Positions 26,670-34,398 of a stretch of 64,000 nucleotides of DNA are shown here, piece by piece; within the stretch, counting starts at the first letter, position 1, and every line of letters begins with the position of its first letter. Both the position numbers and the translations under genes were made by a program. This stretch comes from JAWKWH01 sp963669455 (GTDB lineage Bacteria; Pseudomonadota; Alphaproteobacteria; Rhizobiales; Rhizobiaceae): the NCBI GenBank assembly GCA_963669455.1, contig OY770026.1, positions 1,550,001-1,614,000 on the forward strand, in the 5' to 3' direction. The notes under the pieces are model-generated. The model made no database searches. It saw only the letters and a program-made list of their open reading frames with translations, and was not told the origin of the DNA.

Positions 26670-27286
26670 TGGTCATCCCGCAGCAGCATATTTTGGATCC
26701 CATCCTGGTTTTCCTGCAGGCAAGCCAACTCAATAAGGATTCCAGCGTCGTGGAAATCTTTCATGCCGTTCGACGAATTCCTTATGGAAGCGGTGCCGGG
26801 CGGTCTGCGCAATCAGTGGTAAAGCGAAACAAAGGCTCTTGCTCCAGCAAACATATGCTGCTGCGTGACATTTTAAGGTTTCAGGGGAGGAAAGCCACGA
26901 TCGAAACGGTCAAAGGCGATTTCGCGGGGGGAATTTCCGCGCAGGCTTCCATGAGCGATGAATTAAAACGGATGTGCGGCGAAGGAGGCATCACCGATTT
27001 CCATCATTACGTTGTCTTGGACGGTCCCGATGGTGAGGTGAAGCTGGATGCAACCTGGTCCGACGGTCCGATCGCAAATGGCATCGAAGGAAACCGGGAT
27101 TGGGACGGTGTTGGCGATACAAAAATTGCGTTGGAAGCCCAATGCATAATGGACCGGGTAGAAGACGTTCCTGCGTACAAGGAAGGTTTACTAGCGGCGC
27201 TACCGCCGGACACGCAACAAAGACGTTTGACGTTTCTATCCCTATTGTCCGACTGGGTAGAAAAGACAGAATTGGGAGGGAGATAA
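26669..27286 (+). CDS. Transglutaminase-like cysteine-protease-fold protein of unknown function
   Basis: About 205 residues; the start overlaps the ATPase stop (TAATG). A transglutaminase-type catalytic triad can be proposed: Cys58 in NKGSCSSKHMLLRDILR, His112/113 in ITDFHHYVVLDGP, and Asp127 in EVKLDATWSDGP. The layout (Cys before a helix with KH, His and Asp on adjacent strands) is that of the transglutaminase/NlpC-like superfamily. I do not recognise a named family. Its place between a sugar ATPase and a carbohydrate kinase suggests an accessory role in the same pathway, perhaps hydrolysis of an amide or peptide-linked substrate, but that is inference. Confidence 0.6.
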   Translation: MVIPQQHILDPILVFLQASQLNKDSSVVEIFHAVRRIPYGSGAGRSAQSVVKRNKGSCSSKHMLLRDILRFQGRKATIETVKGDFAGGISAQASMSDELKRMCGEGGITDFHHYVVLDGPDGEVKLDATWSDGPIANGIEGNRDWDGVGDTKIALEAQCIMDRVEDVPAYKEGLLAALPPDTQQRRLTFLSLLSDWVEKTELGGR

Positions 27287-27292
27287 CGTTTA

Positions 27293-28849
27293 ATGGCAAC
27301 GCGCGCATTTGTGGGTATTGACGCCGGCACAACAGGTTGCACGGTGATGATATTTGATGATCAGGGCCGTTCCCTGGGTCATGGTTACAGGGAATACCCT
27401 TGCATCGCACCGCATCCAGGCTGGAGCGAGCAAGATCTGAACGTGGTCTGGGAAGGGATCTGCGATGCCTGTTCCCAAGCGACGGCCGCAGCCAATTTAC
27501 CGGCAGAGGCTTATATGTCTGTAGGCCTTTCGAGCCAGCGCGGCACCATTGCCATGCTTGATGAAGACAAAAAACCACTTTGTAATAGCTATGTTTGGAA
27601 CTGCACGCGGGCCACTGAGTATCAAGCCAAGTTTGAGGCCGAGATTTCTCCGGAAGATCATCAAAAACACACGGGCATGCAGCTCAGTCCGCTTTGGTCC
27701 GCAGCCAAAATCGCGTGGTACCGCGAAAACCAGCCGTCACTTTTCGAGAAGACCCGCTGGTTTGCAAATGGTCAGGAGTATTTCCTCTACAAGCTCGGCG
27801 CCGAGGAATGGGTGACCGATCCGGCCTCACTCACGCTCAATGGGATGATGGATATCGCCAAGCTGGATTGGAGCGACAAAATCCTGTCCATGTGCGGGAT
27901 CACCCGAGACAAGCTGCCTCCGGTGGGAGAACCTTCCGGGGTCGCCGGCACCTTATCAAAGGAAGCCGCCGCGCTGACGGGGCTGCCTGAGGGTATCACA
28001 CTATGCCGCGGGGCAGGTGACCAGCAGTGCGCTGCCATTGGTGCTGGTGTCATCAAACAGGGTATGGCCGAATTCACAGTTGGTACCGCTGGCGTGATGG
28101 TCGGGCATCTGGACTCCCTCGACCGGATCAAGGGCAACAACCTTTGGTGGGGCGGTCATGGCGTTCCTGGCGCGTGGGACATTGAAGGCGCGGCCTTTAG
28201 CCTGGGTGCCTGCCTGAAATGGTGGCGTGACAATATGGGGCGCCGCGAAATTGAAGCGGGCAACGCTTTGGGCCGCAGCCCCTTTGCGCTGATGGTGGAC
28301 GGTGCGAGCGCGTCACCGCCCGGCGCGCAGGGCCTTCTGTTCCATTCGTTCCTCAGTAGTCAGGTCACGCCTTATTATGACGCGGCGTCGCGTGGCGGGT
28401 TCCTTGGTATCGGCCTTTACCACGATCGCCACGACATGATCCGTGCACTGCTGGAAGGCTGCGCGAACGAGATGCGGCTTGTCGTCGATGCGTTCCAAAG
28501 CGACATTGACGGCGGCATTTCGGAGCTGCGCCTGACAGGCGGTGGTACCAAGAGCGCCGGCTTTGTTCAAATCATGACGGACATCATCGGAATGCCTACC
28601 CGGGTAACCACGGAGCGTGAATGTACGGTACTGGGAGCGGCTATTCTAGGCGCGTTCGGCTCTGGTGCGTACTCGTCAATTGAGGACGCGGTAGACCAGA
28701 TGGTCGAAGTTGAGGCCGAATATGTTCCAAACAATCGACTAAGCGAATTGTACGGCGAACAACATGAAATCTGGTGCGGCATGTATGAAGCGATAGCCGC
28801 CGGTGGCCAGTATCAGAAACTTGCTGATTTTTCTGCCAAATATTTCTAA
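27293..28849 (+). CDS. FGGY-family carbohydrate kinase, xylulokinase-like
   Basis: 518 residues. The N-terminal actin-like domain starts FVGIDAGTTGCTVMIFDDQG, the phosphate-1 loop, and contains WSEQDLNVVWEG and SVGLSSQRGTIAML. The second FGGY domain has GAGDQQCAAIGAGVIKQG, TVGTAGVMVG and the ATP-site ELRLTGGGTKSAGFVQIMTD, then TERECTVLGAAILGAFGSGA. It phosphorylates a ketose or polyol with ATP; sequence character is closest to xylulose kinases. Ribosome site GGGAGGGAG precedes ATG 27293. With transketolase in the opposite operon, D-xylulose 5-phosphate as product is plausible but unproven. Confidence 0.88.
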   Translation: MATRAFVGIDAGTTGCTVMIFDDQGRSLGHGYREYPCIAPHPGWSEQDLNVVWEGICDACSQATAAANLPAEAYMSVGLSSQRGTIAMLDEDKKPLCNSYVWNCTRATEYQAKFEAEISPEDHQKHTGMQLSPLWSAAKIAWYRENQPSLFEKTRWFANGQEYFLYKLGAEEWVTDPASLTLNGMMDIAKLDWSDKILSMCGITRDKLPPVGEPSGVAGTLSKEAAALTGLPEGITLCRGAGDQQCAAIGAGVIKQGMAEFTVGTAGVMVGHLDSLDRIKGNNLWWGGHGVPGAWDIEGAAFSLGACLKWWRDNMGRREIEAGNALGRSPFALMVDGASASPPGAQGLLFHSFLSSQVTPYYDAASRGGFLGIGLYHDRHDMIRALLEGCANEMRLVVDAFQSDIDGGISELRLTGGGTKSAGFVQIMTDIIGMPTRVTTERECTVLGAAILGAFGSGAYSSIEDAVDQMVEVEAEYVPNNRLSELYGEQHEIWCGMYEAIAAGGQYQKLADFSAKYF

Positions 28850-28879
28850 CGCGAAAGAATCCAAGGGGCGAAGAATGCA

Positions 28880-29050
28880 ATGCCAATGCCAGGAATGGAG
28901 CATATCGGGTTCACCGTGCCGGATATTAACGAGGCCTGTGAATTTTTTGAAAAGACCCTTGGGGCAGAGGTTCTTTGTACGGCTGCCACGAATTTTGCCG
29001 GTGAAGGCGACTGGCGAAATGCGTCTGTTCCACCCGGCGCTTGCTTCTGA
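28880..29050 (+). pseudogene. Truncated VOC/glyoxalase-family gene
   Basis: A 56-codon frame translates to MEHIGFTVPDINEACEFFEK ... TLGAEVL, the first beta-alpha-beta unit of a vicinal-oxygen-chelate (glyoxalase/bleomycin-resistance) protein, with the metal-ligand His in MEHIGF. It stops after EGDWRNASVPPGACF, well short of the ~130-150 residues usual for the family, and the following ~100 bases contain no continuation in any frame. It sits between the kinase and aldolase genes, so it is probably a relic of a former pathway enzyme rather than random similarity. Confidence 0.6.
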
Positions 29051-29158
29051 GACGCTTATCTAACGCCGATTGGATCGCCCCGTCGTTGCTCGAAGTTATC
29101 CGTCGGCTGTCTGGCGGGCGGGGATGATAATTATTTGCATAATTGAATGGAGCCCAAA

Positions 29159-30016
29159 ATGGCAATCGCTCAAATGAAACCGATGTTGAAGAACGCGCAG
29201 GCTGACAAGTATGGAATCGCGGCATTCAACATGATCGACTACAACAGCGCGCGCGCCATTGTAGACGGAGCACAAGAGATGAACGCTCCGGTCATCATCC
29301 AGCTTTCGGTTAAGACAATCAACCTCTGGGGCTTCCAGCCCATCGCCGACTGGGTTCGTAGCCTATCTGACGGCGTTGATGTACCGGTGGCGCTTCATCT
29401 GGATCATTGTAAAGACCTCGAAGTCATTCAAGGCTGCATTGATGCCGGCTGGACGTCGGTCATGTTCGATGGTTCTGCCCTGCCATTTGAAGAAAATATC
29501 CGCCAGACAAAGATGGCGTATGAATTGGCGATTGGGGCGGGTGTCGGGCTTGAAGCAGAAATCGGTGCGATCGGCGGTACCGAAGACGACAAGTTCGTCG
29601 CTGAGGATGAAGCGATCCTCGCCGTTGTCCATGAATGCGTCGAGTTCTGCCAGAACTTTCCGGACCTGGCAGTATTTGCACCTGCCATCGGCACGGCACA
29701 TGGCGTTTATAAGGGCGAACCCAAAATCGCCTATGACCGGTTGGAAGAGATCACAGCTTCGGTCGATATCCCGATTGCGCTGCATGGTGGTACGGGCCTC
29801 AGCGCCGATCAATTCAGCCGTTGCATCAAATCCGGCTGTGCCAAGGTCAACATCTCGACAATGCACAAGTTGCAGTTCATCGACGGCTTCACCGCGTTGA
29901 AAAGGGAAAAGCCCGACCTGGGTGAGCCGATCCCGTTTATCAATGCGCAATACGAGCTGATGAAGTCCGGTGTGAAGGACATGATCGCACTCTTTGGATC
30001 AGAGGGAAAAGCTTGA
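29159..30016 (+). CDS. Class II fructose/tagatose-bisphosphate aldolase-family protein
   Basis: About 285 residues from ATG 29159 (GGAG seven bases upstream). Class II aldolase marks are GIAAFNMIDYNSARAIVDGA, the zinc/catalytic VALHLDHCKDLE, GLEAEIGAIGGTED, FAPAIGTAHGVYKGEP with zinc His, IALHGGTGLSADQF and a CAKVNISTMH segment. These enzymes cleave ketose 1-phosphates or bisphosphates to DHAP and an aldehyde. The usual GGxEDG loop reads GGTEDDKF here, so substrate preference may differ from FbaA. The stop overlaps the phosphatase start (TGATG). Confidence 0.85.
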   Translation: MAIAQMKPMLKNAQADKYGIAAFNMIDYNSARAIVDGAQEMNAPVIIQLSVKTINLWGFQPIADWVRSLSDGVDVPVALHLDHCKDLEVIQGCIDAGWTSVMFDGSALPFEENIRQTKMAYELAIGAGVGLEAEIGAIGGTEDDKFVAEDEAILAVVHECVEFCQNFPDLAVFAPAIGTAHGVYKGEPKIAYDRLEEITASVDIPIALHGGTGLSADQFSRCIKSGCAKVNISTMHKLQFIDGFTALKREKPDLGEPIPFINAQYELMKSGVKDMIALFGSEGKA

Positions 30017-30726
30017 TGGACAAGCTGCGGGCTTTGCTCTTCGATTGCGACGGCGTGCTGGTCGATACCGAGCGTGATGGCCATCGTGTTGCTTTCAACC
30101 AGGCTTTCTTAGCAAAAGAATTGGCCGTTGAGTGGACTGTTGAGCGCTACGGAGAGCTTCTGCACACCGCCGGCGGAAAGGAGCGAATGAAGCGCCATTT
30201 CGATGAAACAACGTGGCCGGTGGCGGAAGCAAAGCGCGATGACTTCATCAAGGATTTGCATCGTCTCAAAACAGATATTTTCATGGAGCTGATTTCGGAA
30301 GGTCAACTCCCCCTTCGACCAGGGATTGCCCGGATCATGAACGCGGCAATCGAGGCCGATGTGACAATAGCGGTCTGTTCAACATCGAATGAACGGGCGG
30401 TTCAAAAGATCGTTGACGTGCTGTTGGGAGAACGTGTTTCGCCGTGCGTATCAGTGTTTGCTGGTGACATGGTGAAAGCTAAAAAACCGGACCCGGCCAT
30501 TTATTTGATGGCTGTCGATCAACTCGGACTCGACCCTGCGCGATGTGTGGTGGTTGAAGACAGCCATATCGGATTGTCGGCCGCTGTCGGAGCGAGCATC
30601 TGCTGCGTTGTGACAAAGTCATCCTACACCGAAAACGAAGATTTTTCAGCGGCGTCGCGCGTGGTGCCTGACCTGGATGCAGATGGCGGCATGGGATTGG
30701 CGGATCTGGAGGCACTGCTCGAATAG
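30016..30726 (+). CDS. HAD-superfamily phosphatase, CbbY/Gph-like
   Basis: 236 residues. HAD motif I is LLFDCDGVLVDTERDGHRVA, motif II is IAVCSTSNERAVQKI, the motif III Lys is in DMVKAKKPDPAIYL, and motif IV is CVVVEDSHIGLSAAVGA. An alpha-helical cap lies between motifs I and II, with the HRVAFNQAFLAKELAVEW region typical of CbbY, a xylulose-1,5-bisphosphate phosphatase. It is the last gene of the sugar operon and is translationally coupled to the aldolase. It may remove a side-product or intermediate bisphosphate; the substrate is inferred only from family and context. Confidence 0.85.
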   Translation: MDKLRALLFDCDGVLVDTERDGHRVAFNQAFLAKELAVEWTVERYGELLHTAGGKERMKRHFDETTWPVAEAKRDDFIKDLHRLKTDIFMELISEGQLPLRPGIARIMNAAIEADVTIAVCSTSNERAVQKIVDVLLGERVSPCVSVFAGDMVKAKKPDPAIYLMAVDQLGLDPARCVVVEDSHIGLSAAVGASICCVVTKSSYTENEDFSAASRVVPDLDADGGMGLADLEALLE

Positions 30727-31061
30727 CTAATAGGTGCAAACCGGGATGAAGAACTCACTGAAACTCGCTTTCACCTGGAACGATAGTCATCGACATGAGC
30801 TCGGGATCGCTTGAAGCATTCTTCACTCTTGCTGAAGCTTTGCCAAAAAAACATACTTTCGAGCAAGTGTTCGAACATGCCTGAAACTCTCCTCAAGTTG
30901 TTGGAAATTAGGGGCTTCTGGCGAAATTGGCCTGCGCAAATTAGCGCCTAGATTGGCCTTTGCCGATCGTGTGACCTATACCCGCGATGAGGGGTTTTCG
31001 AACGCGAAAAAATCCTTACTATTCAATATGTTAAGGGGCATTGAATTATCAGAAAGTAAAA
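30727..31061. other. Gene-free spacer
   Basis: 335 bases between the phosphatase stop and the tRNA 3' end. No frame with coding character, no clear promoter or T-tailed hairpin was seen. Confidence 0.5.
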
Positions 31062-31138
31062 TGGCGCGCCCGGGAAGATTCGAACTCCCGACCCCATGAT
31101 TCGTAGTCATGTACTCTATCCAGCTGAGCTACGGGCGC
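31062..31138 (-). tRNA. tRNA-Arg (anticodon ACG)
   Basis: The reverse strand folds as a complete cloverleaf of 77 bases including an encoded CCA. The acceptor stem is GCGCCCG/CGGGCGC with discriminator G. The D-arm contains AGCTCAGCTGGATAGAG, the anticodon stem-loop is TGACTACGAATCA (loop CTACGAA), and the T-loop is TTCGAAT. The anticodon ACG, read as ICG after deamination, decodes CGU/CGC/CGA. Confidence 0.95.
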
Positions 31139-31474
31139 TTATCACCAATTTTTGCCGTGGCCCTTGCCGGTCCATCGACGTTTGAACCGTTTTTGCTGTT
31201 GCAATAACCGGTTCAACTTTAGCCTCACATCCGCACCTTCAGGTCAAAATGCCGATATGCAACCATCATATGATTCAATCAGGTTTCGAGGGCAAGCAGA
31301 CGTTTAGTCGCGTTGTTCTATGATGTCAAAGCGTAAATTCGCAGCGTCTGGATAAATCGTTGTCAAAGGGCGCAGGATCACAGCTACTCAATCCGTGAGT
31401 GTTGTCTGAGCGGTTTGGTGCCATCTCGCCTGTCTTCATTGCCGAAGCAACCGGCTGGTTTCACCTCCTCTCGA

Positions 31475-31651
31475 TCAGGGTTGAAGGTGAGATTTCAGAC
31501 GAAGAACATCTCCGATCAGATTGACGATGACGGTCCGCTCGTCATCTGAGACGGTACCCCCTTGCAGAAGATCGAGTAACGCATCGCCCAGCGCGTCGCA
31601 CTGGTGAGCGGCGATTAATCGCAATTGTTGATCAACGGGGTTCACAGCCAT
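31475..31651 (-). CDS. Possible small hypothetical protein
   Basis: 58-codon frame from ATG 31651 (or GTG 31645, which is better spaced after GGGGAG). The product (VNPVDQQLRLIAAHQCDALG ... ERTVIVNLIGDVL) is predicted helical and soluble, without a recognised family. It is the only frame with reasonable composition in the 1-kb space between the tRNA and the eight-gene operon. The rest of 31139-31474 shows nothing I can support. Confidence 0.3.
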   Translation of the reverse strand: MAVNPVDQQLRLIAAHQCDALGDALLDLLQGGTVSDDERTVIVNLIGDVLRLKSHLQP

Positions 31652-31700
31652 CTCCCCATATTTGCCAGTCCGCAATAGTCAACATGATGCAAGATGAGGC

Positions 31701-31806
31701 TAGGGCGTTTTGCGGTTTCTTTGACCCGCAACAACGCCTTTATCCGCTTGGAATCATTGAAGCATTTTTCGCACATGTGATTCTGTTTGGGCGAAAAATG
31801 CTCTAG
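31701..31806. repeat. Short palindromic repeat (relative of the 451-bp element)
   Basis: 106 bases starting TAGGGCGTTTTGCGGTTTCT and ending AAAATGCTCTAG. It contains a perfect 12-bp inverted repeat, AGCATTTTTCGC (31761-31772) and GCGAAAAATGCT (31791-31802), around an 18-base loop. It shares most of its sequence with 51635-51739 and, more weakly, with the interior of the 451-bp elements. Its CTCTAG end overlaps the broken transposase gene. Confidence 0.8.
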
Positions 31807-32012
31807 TCATCGTTCCACCCTCCCATGATGGCTGCGTCGGCGCGGAAATTGCGGCCCAGCAGACCGCCATATTCTTTGCGCCAACGATAGTAGGTTTGTT
31901 CTGTCACACCAATCGATCGAACAGCCTGTCCGGTCGTGTCCCCTTGGCTCTAACGCACTTCAACAGCTCGCAACCTCGCAATAATCTCTTCAGGTTTGGC
32001 TCTCTTGCCCAC
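31803..32012 (-). pseudogene. IS3-family transposase OrfA remnant
   Basis: The reverse strand from GTG 32012 reads GKRAKPEEIIARLRAVEVR, stop, then SQGDTTGQAVRSIGVTEQTY and YRWRKEYGGLLG. This is the helix-turn-helix OrfA of IS3-family elements (usual pattern: KPEEIxxKLRQVEV...QGxSxAEAxRSIGVTExTYYRWRxEYGGL). An in-frame stop interrupts it and the 3' part is replaced by unrelated codons ending at the palindromic repeat. OrfB is absent. TGAACCACTTTTACGA at 32053-32068 may be the remaining insertion-sequence end. It lies immediately before the AT-rich operon. Confidence 0.75.
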
Positions 32013-32078
32013 AGTTTAACTCCATAAATGAAGCTAACTCTAACGCAAAAATTGAACCACTTTTACGAGGGCAGACCA

Positions 32079-32098
32079 GCGGGAAGAATAATTCCCGC
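32079..32098. promoter_or_regulatory. Inverted repeat upstream of the eight-gene operon
   Basis: GCGGGAA, GAATAA, TTCCCGC: a perfect 7-bp inverted repeat about 25 bases before the -35-like element at 32121. It may be an operator or the end of the insertion-sequence remnant. Confidence 0.35.
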
Positions 32099-32120
32099 CA
32101 AATGTTCTACATAATCTTCT

Positions 32121-32150
32121 TGAAATTTCTCTCATATTGGGGATTATATT
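32121..32150 (+). promoter_or_regulatory. Candidate sigma70 promoter of the eight-gene operon
   Basis: TTGAAA at 32121-32126 and TTATAT at 32145-32150 with an 18-base spacer, 25 bases before the ATG at 32175. It is the only promoter-like pair seen before the operon, whose genes overlap or nearly touch to 40154. Confidence 0.4.
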
Positions 32151-32174
32151 ATAAATAAGGTGGGAGGGTTTTTC

Positions 32175-33203
32175 ATGGAATGCTACAGCAATATATCCGA
32201 AGCAATTGGTAATACTCCTATAATTAAAATAAAAAATACCCCTGATATGCCGACCCATTGTAACATATATGCGAAACTGGAATTTCTGAATCCGGGTGGA
32301 AGTATCAAGGACAGATTAGTTCGATACATTCTCAATAAATTGGCGGACGAAGGTAAGTTAGGCGCAGATTCTACCATCATAGAAAATTCATCTGGGAACA
32401 CCGGGGCAGCTATTAGTATGATGGCCGCTTCCTATGGCTACAGAAGTGTTATCACAATACCAGACAAAATGAGCGAGGAAAAAATTTCTCGCATGCGAGC
32501 TTTTGGTTCGGATGTAATGATCACGCCCACTGACGTCGAAGCTGATGATCCAAGGAGCTATTATAGCCTTGCCAAGCAACTTGCCGAAGAAGATCCAAAT
32601 GCTATCTATCCAGATCAATACAATAACCCGTTAAACGCCCAAGCTCACTATCATGACACAGCTCCGGAATTGTGGGAGCAAACGCATGGTGAAATTGATG
32701 TCTTTATTTGCGGTATCGGTACTGGTGGCACAATCAGCGGTGTCGGAAAATACTTGAAGGAAAGAAATCCGGACATCAAGATCATTGGTGTTGATCCATA
32801 TGGAAGCGTTTTTCACGACTACTTTTACCACGGAGAGCTACCCACCCCAAATTTGTATAGCCTAGAGGGAATAGGCGAGGATTACCTCGTCAAAGCCATC
32901 GACTTTTCTGTCATCGACGAAATTGAGCAGGTGGCGGATGAAGAGTCATTTTTGGCAGCCAGAGAACTGGCGCGTAACGATGGCATCTTATGCGGTGGTT
33001 CAAGTGGCAGTGCATATTGTGTTGCCAAACGCTTAGCACCCAAGTTCAAGGATAAAAATATTGTCATGTTGCTTCCAGATTCAGGAAACATGTATTTGAG
33101 CAAGTTTTTGAATGACGATTGGATGCAAGCACAAGGGTACGCGATTGACGCCAAACAATTGGAAAATGGCAAGATAAAGAGCGAAAATACGGTGGCCATT
33201 TGA
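32175..33203 (+). CDS. PLP-dependent cysteine synthase/cystathionine beta-synthase-like enzyme
   Basis: 342 residues from ATG 32175 (GGGAGGG upstream). Fold type II PLP family marks are ISEAIGNTPIIKIKN, the PLP Lys45 in NPGGSIKDRLVRYIL, ENSSGNTGAAISMMAASYGY, the phosphate-binding GIGTGGTISGVGKYLKE and GILCGGSSGSAYCVAKRL. Normal family members replace the beta group of O-acetylserine or a similar substrate. Relatives in secondary metabolism (SbnA, VioB type) join an amino acid nitrogen to O-phosphoserine or O-acetylserine on the way to 2,3-diaminopropionate. First gene of the AT-richer operon; no cysteine-pathway genes accompany it, so a biosynthetic beta-substitution is more likely than housekeeping cysteine synthesis. 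Confidence 0.88.
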   Translation: MECYSNISEAIGNTPIIKIKNTPDMPTHCNIYAKLEFLNPGGSIKDRLVRYILNKLADEGKLGADSTIIENSSGNTGAAISMMAASYGYRSVITIPDKMSEEKISRMRAFGSDVMITPTDVEADDPRSYYSLAKQLAEEDPNAIYPDQYNNPLNAQAHYHDTAPELWEQTHGEIDVFICGIGTGGTISGVGKYLKERNPDIKIIGVDPYGSVFHDYFYHGELPTPNLYSLEGIGEDYLVKAIDFSVIDEIEQVADEESFLAARELARNDGILCGGSSGSAYCVAKRLAPKFKDKNIVMLLPDSGNMYLSKFLNDDWMQAQGYAIDAKQLENGKIKSENTVAI

Positions 33204-34369
33204 CCAGCGTTGTGGATAGCGCATTTGAATATCAAGAAGTATTTGAATTCCATGCGGCAGACATAAATGCATGGCTGGTGATTGATCGACTCAAGGATGG
33301 ACTTTCATTCGGCGGATTTCGCTTTGATCCTTCTGTTACTCTCAGTCAGGTACAGAATCTTGCAAAAACCATGAGCTACAAATTGGCATCTCATGGATTG
33401 CCTGTAGGGGGTGCGAAAGCGGGAATTGCCTGTGATCCTTCGCATCCAAATATCCATAATATACTGGCGCAGATTGCACATAGTTGGGAGGAGCAACTCT
33501 CTCATACGGTGATTCTCGGCAAAGATATGGGCGCTACGAATGATCTACTGGATAGCCTGTATAGAGCCATCGACATGCCCCAGATGGGGATTGTTCAAAA
33601 ATCCTATCCCAACTGCCCCAACAAGATTCGCGAATTGACTGGATATAGAAGCGATATGACCGGTCTTGGGGCCGTCATCGCAGCTGAAACGGCGACCTCT
33701 TCAATGAAAGGCAAGAGCATTGTCATTCAAGGTGCAGGTGTTGTCGCGCAAGGAATCGCCATACATGCTTCTGCCAGAGGAGCAAGGGTAGTTGGCATAT
33801 CCGATATCAACACCGGCATGTATTGTCCAAGCGGTTTGAATTTGGTGGAACTTATAAATGGTACACGAGCAAATAAAACCGTATTTGATATTGGTGCCCT
33901 CAAAAGTGTAGATGTCGATGAACTTGGCAGGGATCAGATATACAGCAAACCAGCGGATATCGTTTTTCTTGCAGCCGGATCAGATACGGTTGATGAGCTA
34001 GCAGCGGAAAAGATTGCTGCGCCTTTGGTTGTTGAAGCTTCAAATTTTGGACTGACAAAAGCCGCAAATGATATCCTGTTTATCAGGGGCATAGACGTCA
34101 TACCTGACAGCATAAGTTCGAGTTCTTCCGCTGCTATGACATGTTTGCAGATTGCCAATGGTAATAACCTGGAATTCAACCCCCTTTGGAATAAAATTGA
34201 GGCCAGCATCCGAGATGCAGTGATTGTTTGCATGAAATTTGGCCTGAAAGAGAATTGCTCAATTCGTTCTGCTTATGAGGAGCTTTTTGTGAAGCCAATA
34301 CTAGGTATCCCCCCGTTTATGGATTCACACCATTATCGCGCTTCTTCATCGGTTAGCGATATAGAGTAA
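33200..34369 (+). CDS. Glu/Leu/Phe/Val (ELFV) dehydrogenase-family protein
   Basis: 389 residues from TTG 33200, which overlaps the preceding stop (TTGA); GTG 33212 is the alternative. ELFV marks are SHGLPVGGAKAGIACDP with the substrate Lys73, ILGKDMGATNDLLD with the catalytic Asp109, a dinucleotide fold IVIQGAGVVAQGIAIHASAR, and APLVVEASNFGLTKAANDIL ... GIDVIPDSISSSSSAA. The nucleotide-binding glycines are altered (GAGVVAQG where GFGNVG is usual). Family members oxidatively deaminate amino acids with NAD(P). Paired with the PLP enzyme, it could play the role that SbnB plays in diaminopropionate synthesis, oxidative release of 2-oxoglutarate from a linked intermediate, though from a different family. 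That role is a hypothesis. Confidence 0.8.
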   Translation: MTSVVDSAFEYQEVFEFHAADINAWLVIDRLKDGLSFGGFRFDPSVTLSQVQNLAKTMSYKLASHGLPVGGAKAGIACDPSHPNIHNILAQIAHSWEEQLSHTVILGKDMGATNDLLDSLYRAIDMPQMGIVQKSYPNCPNKIRELTGYRSDMTGLGAVIAAETATSSMKGKSIVIQGAGVVAQGIAIHASARGARVVGISDINTGMYCPSGLNLVELINGTRANKTVFDIGALKSVDVDELGRDQIYSKPADIVFLAAGSDTVDELAAEKIAAPLVVEASNFGLTKAANDILFIRGIDVIPDSISSSSSAAMTCLQIANGNNLEFNPLWNKIEASIRDAVIVCMKFGLKENCSIRSAYEELFVKPILGIPPFMDSHHYRASSSVSDIE

Positions 34370-34398
34370 ATCAAAATTGAAGTTCCGGAGGATAAACT

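Noticed and set aside
31062..31138. tRNA-Arg as the integration site of the AT-rich operon
   Set aside because: Islands usually enter the 3' end of a tRNA gene. Here the 3' end points left (31062), while the operon lies on the 5' side. No integrase and no repeat of the tRNA 3' end was found at the other edge of the operon.
32175..33203. Housekeeping cysteine synthase
   Set aside because: Motifs allow it, but the gene is embedded and translationally coupled in an AT-rich accessory operon with methyltransferases and an exporter and no sulfur-assimilation genes.
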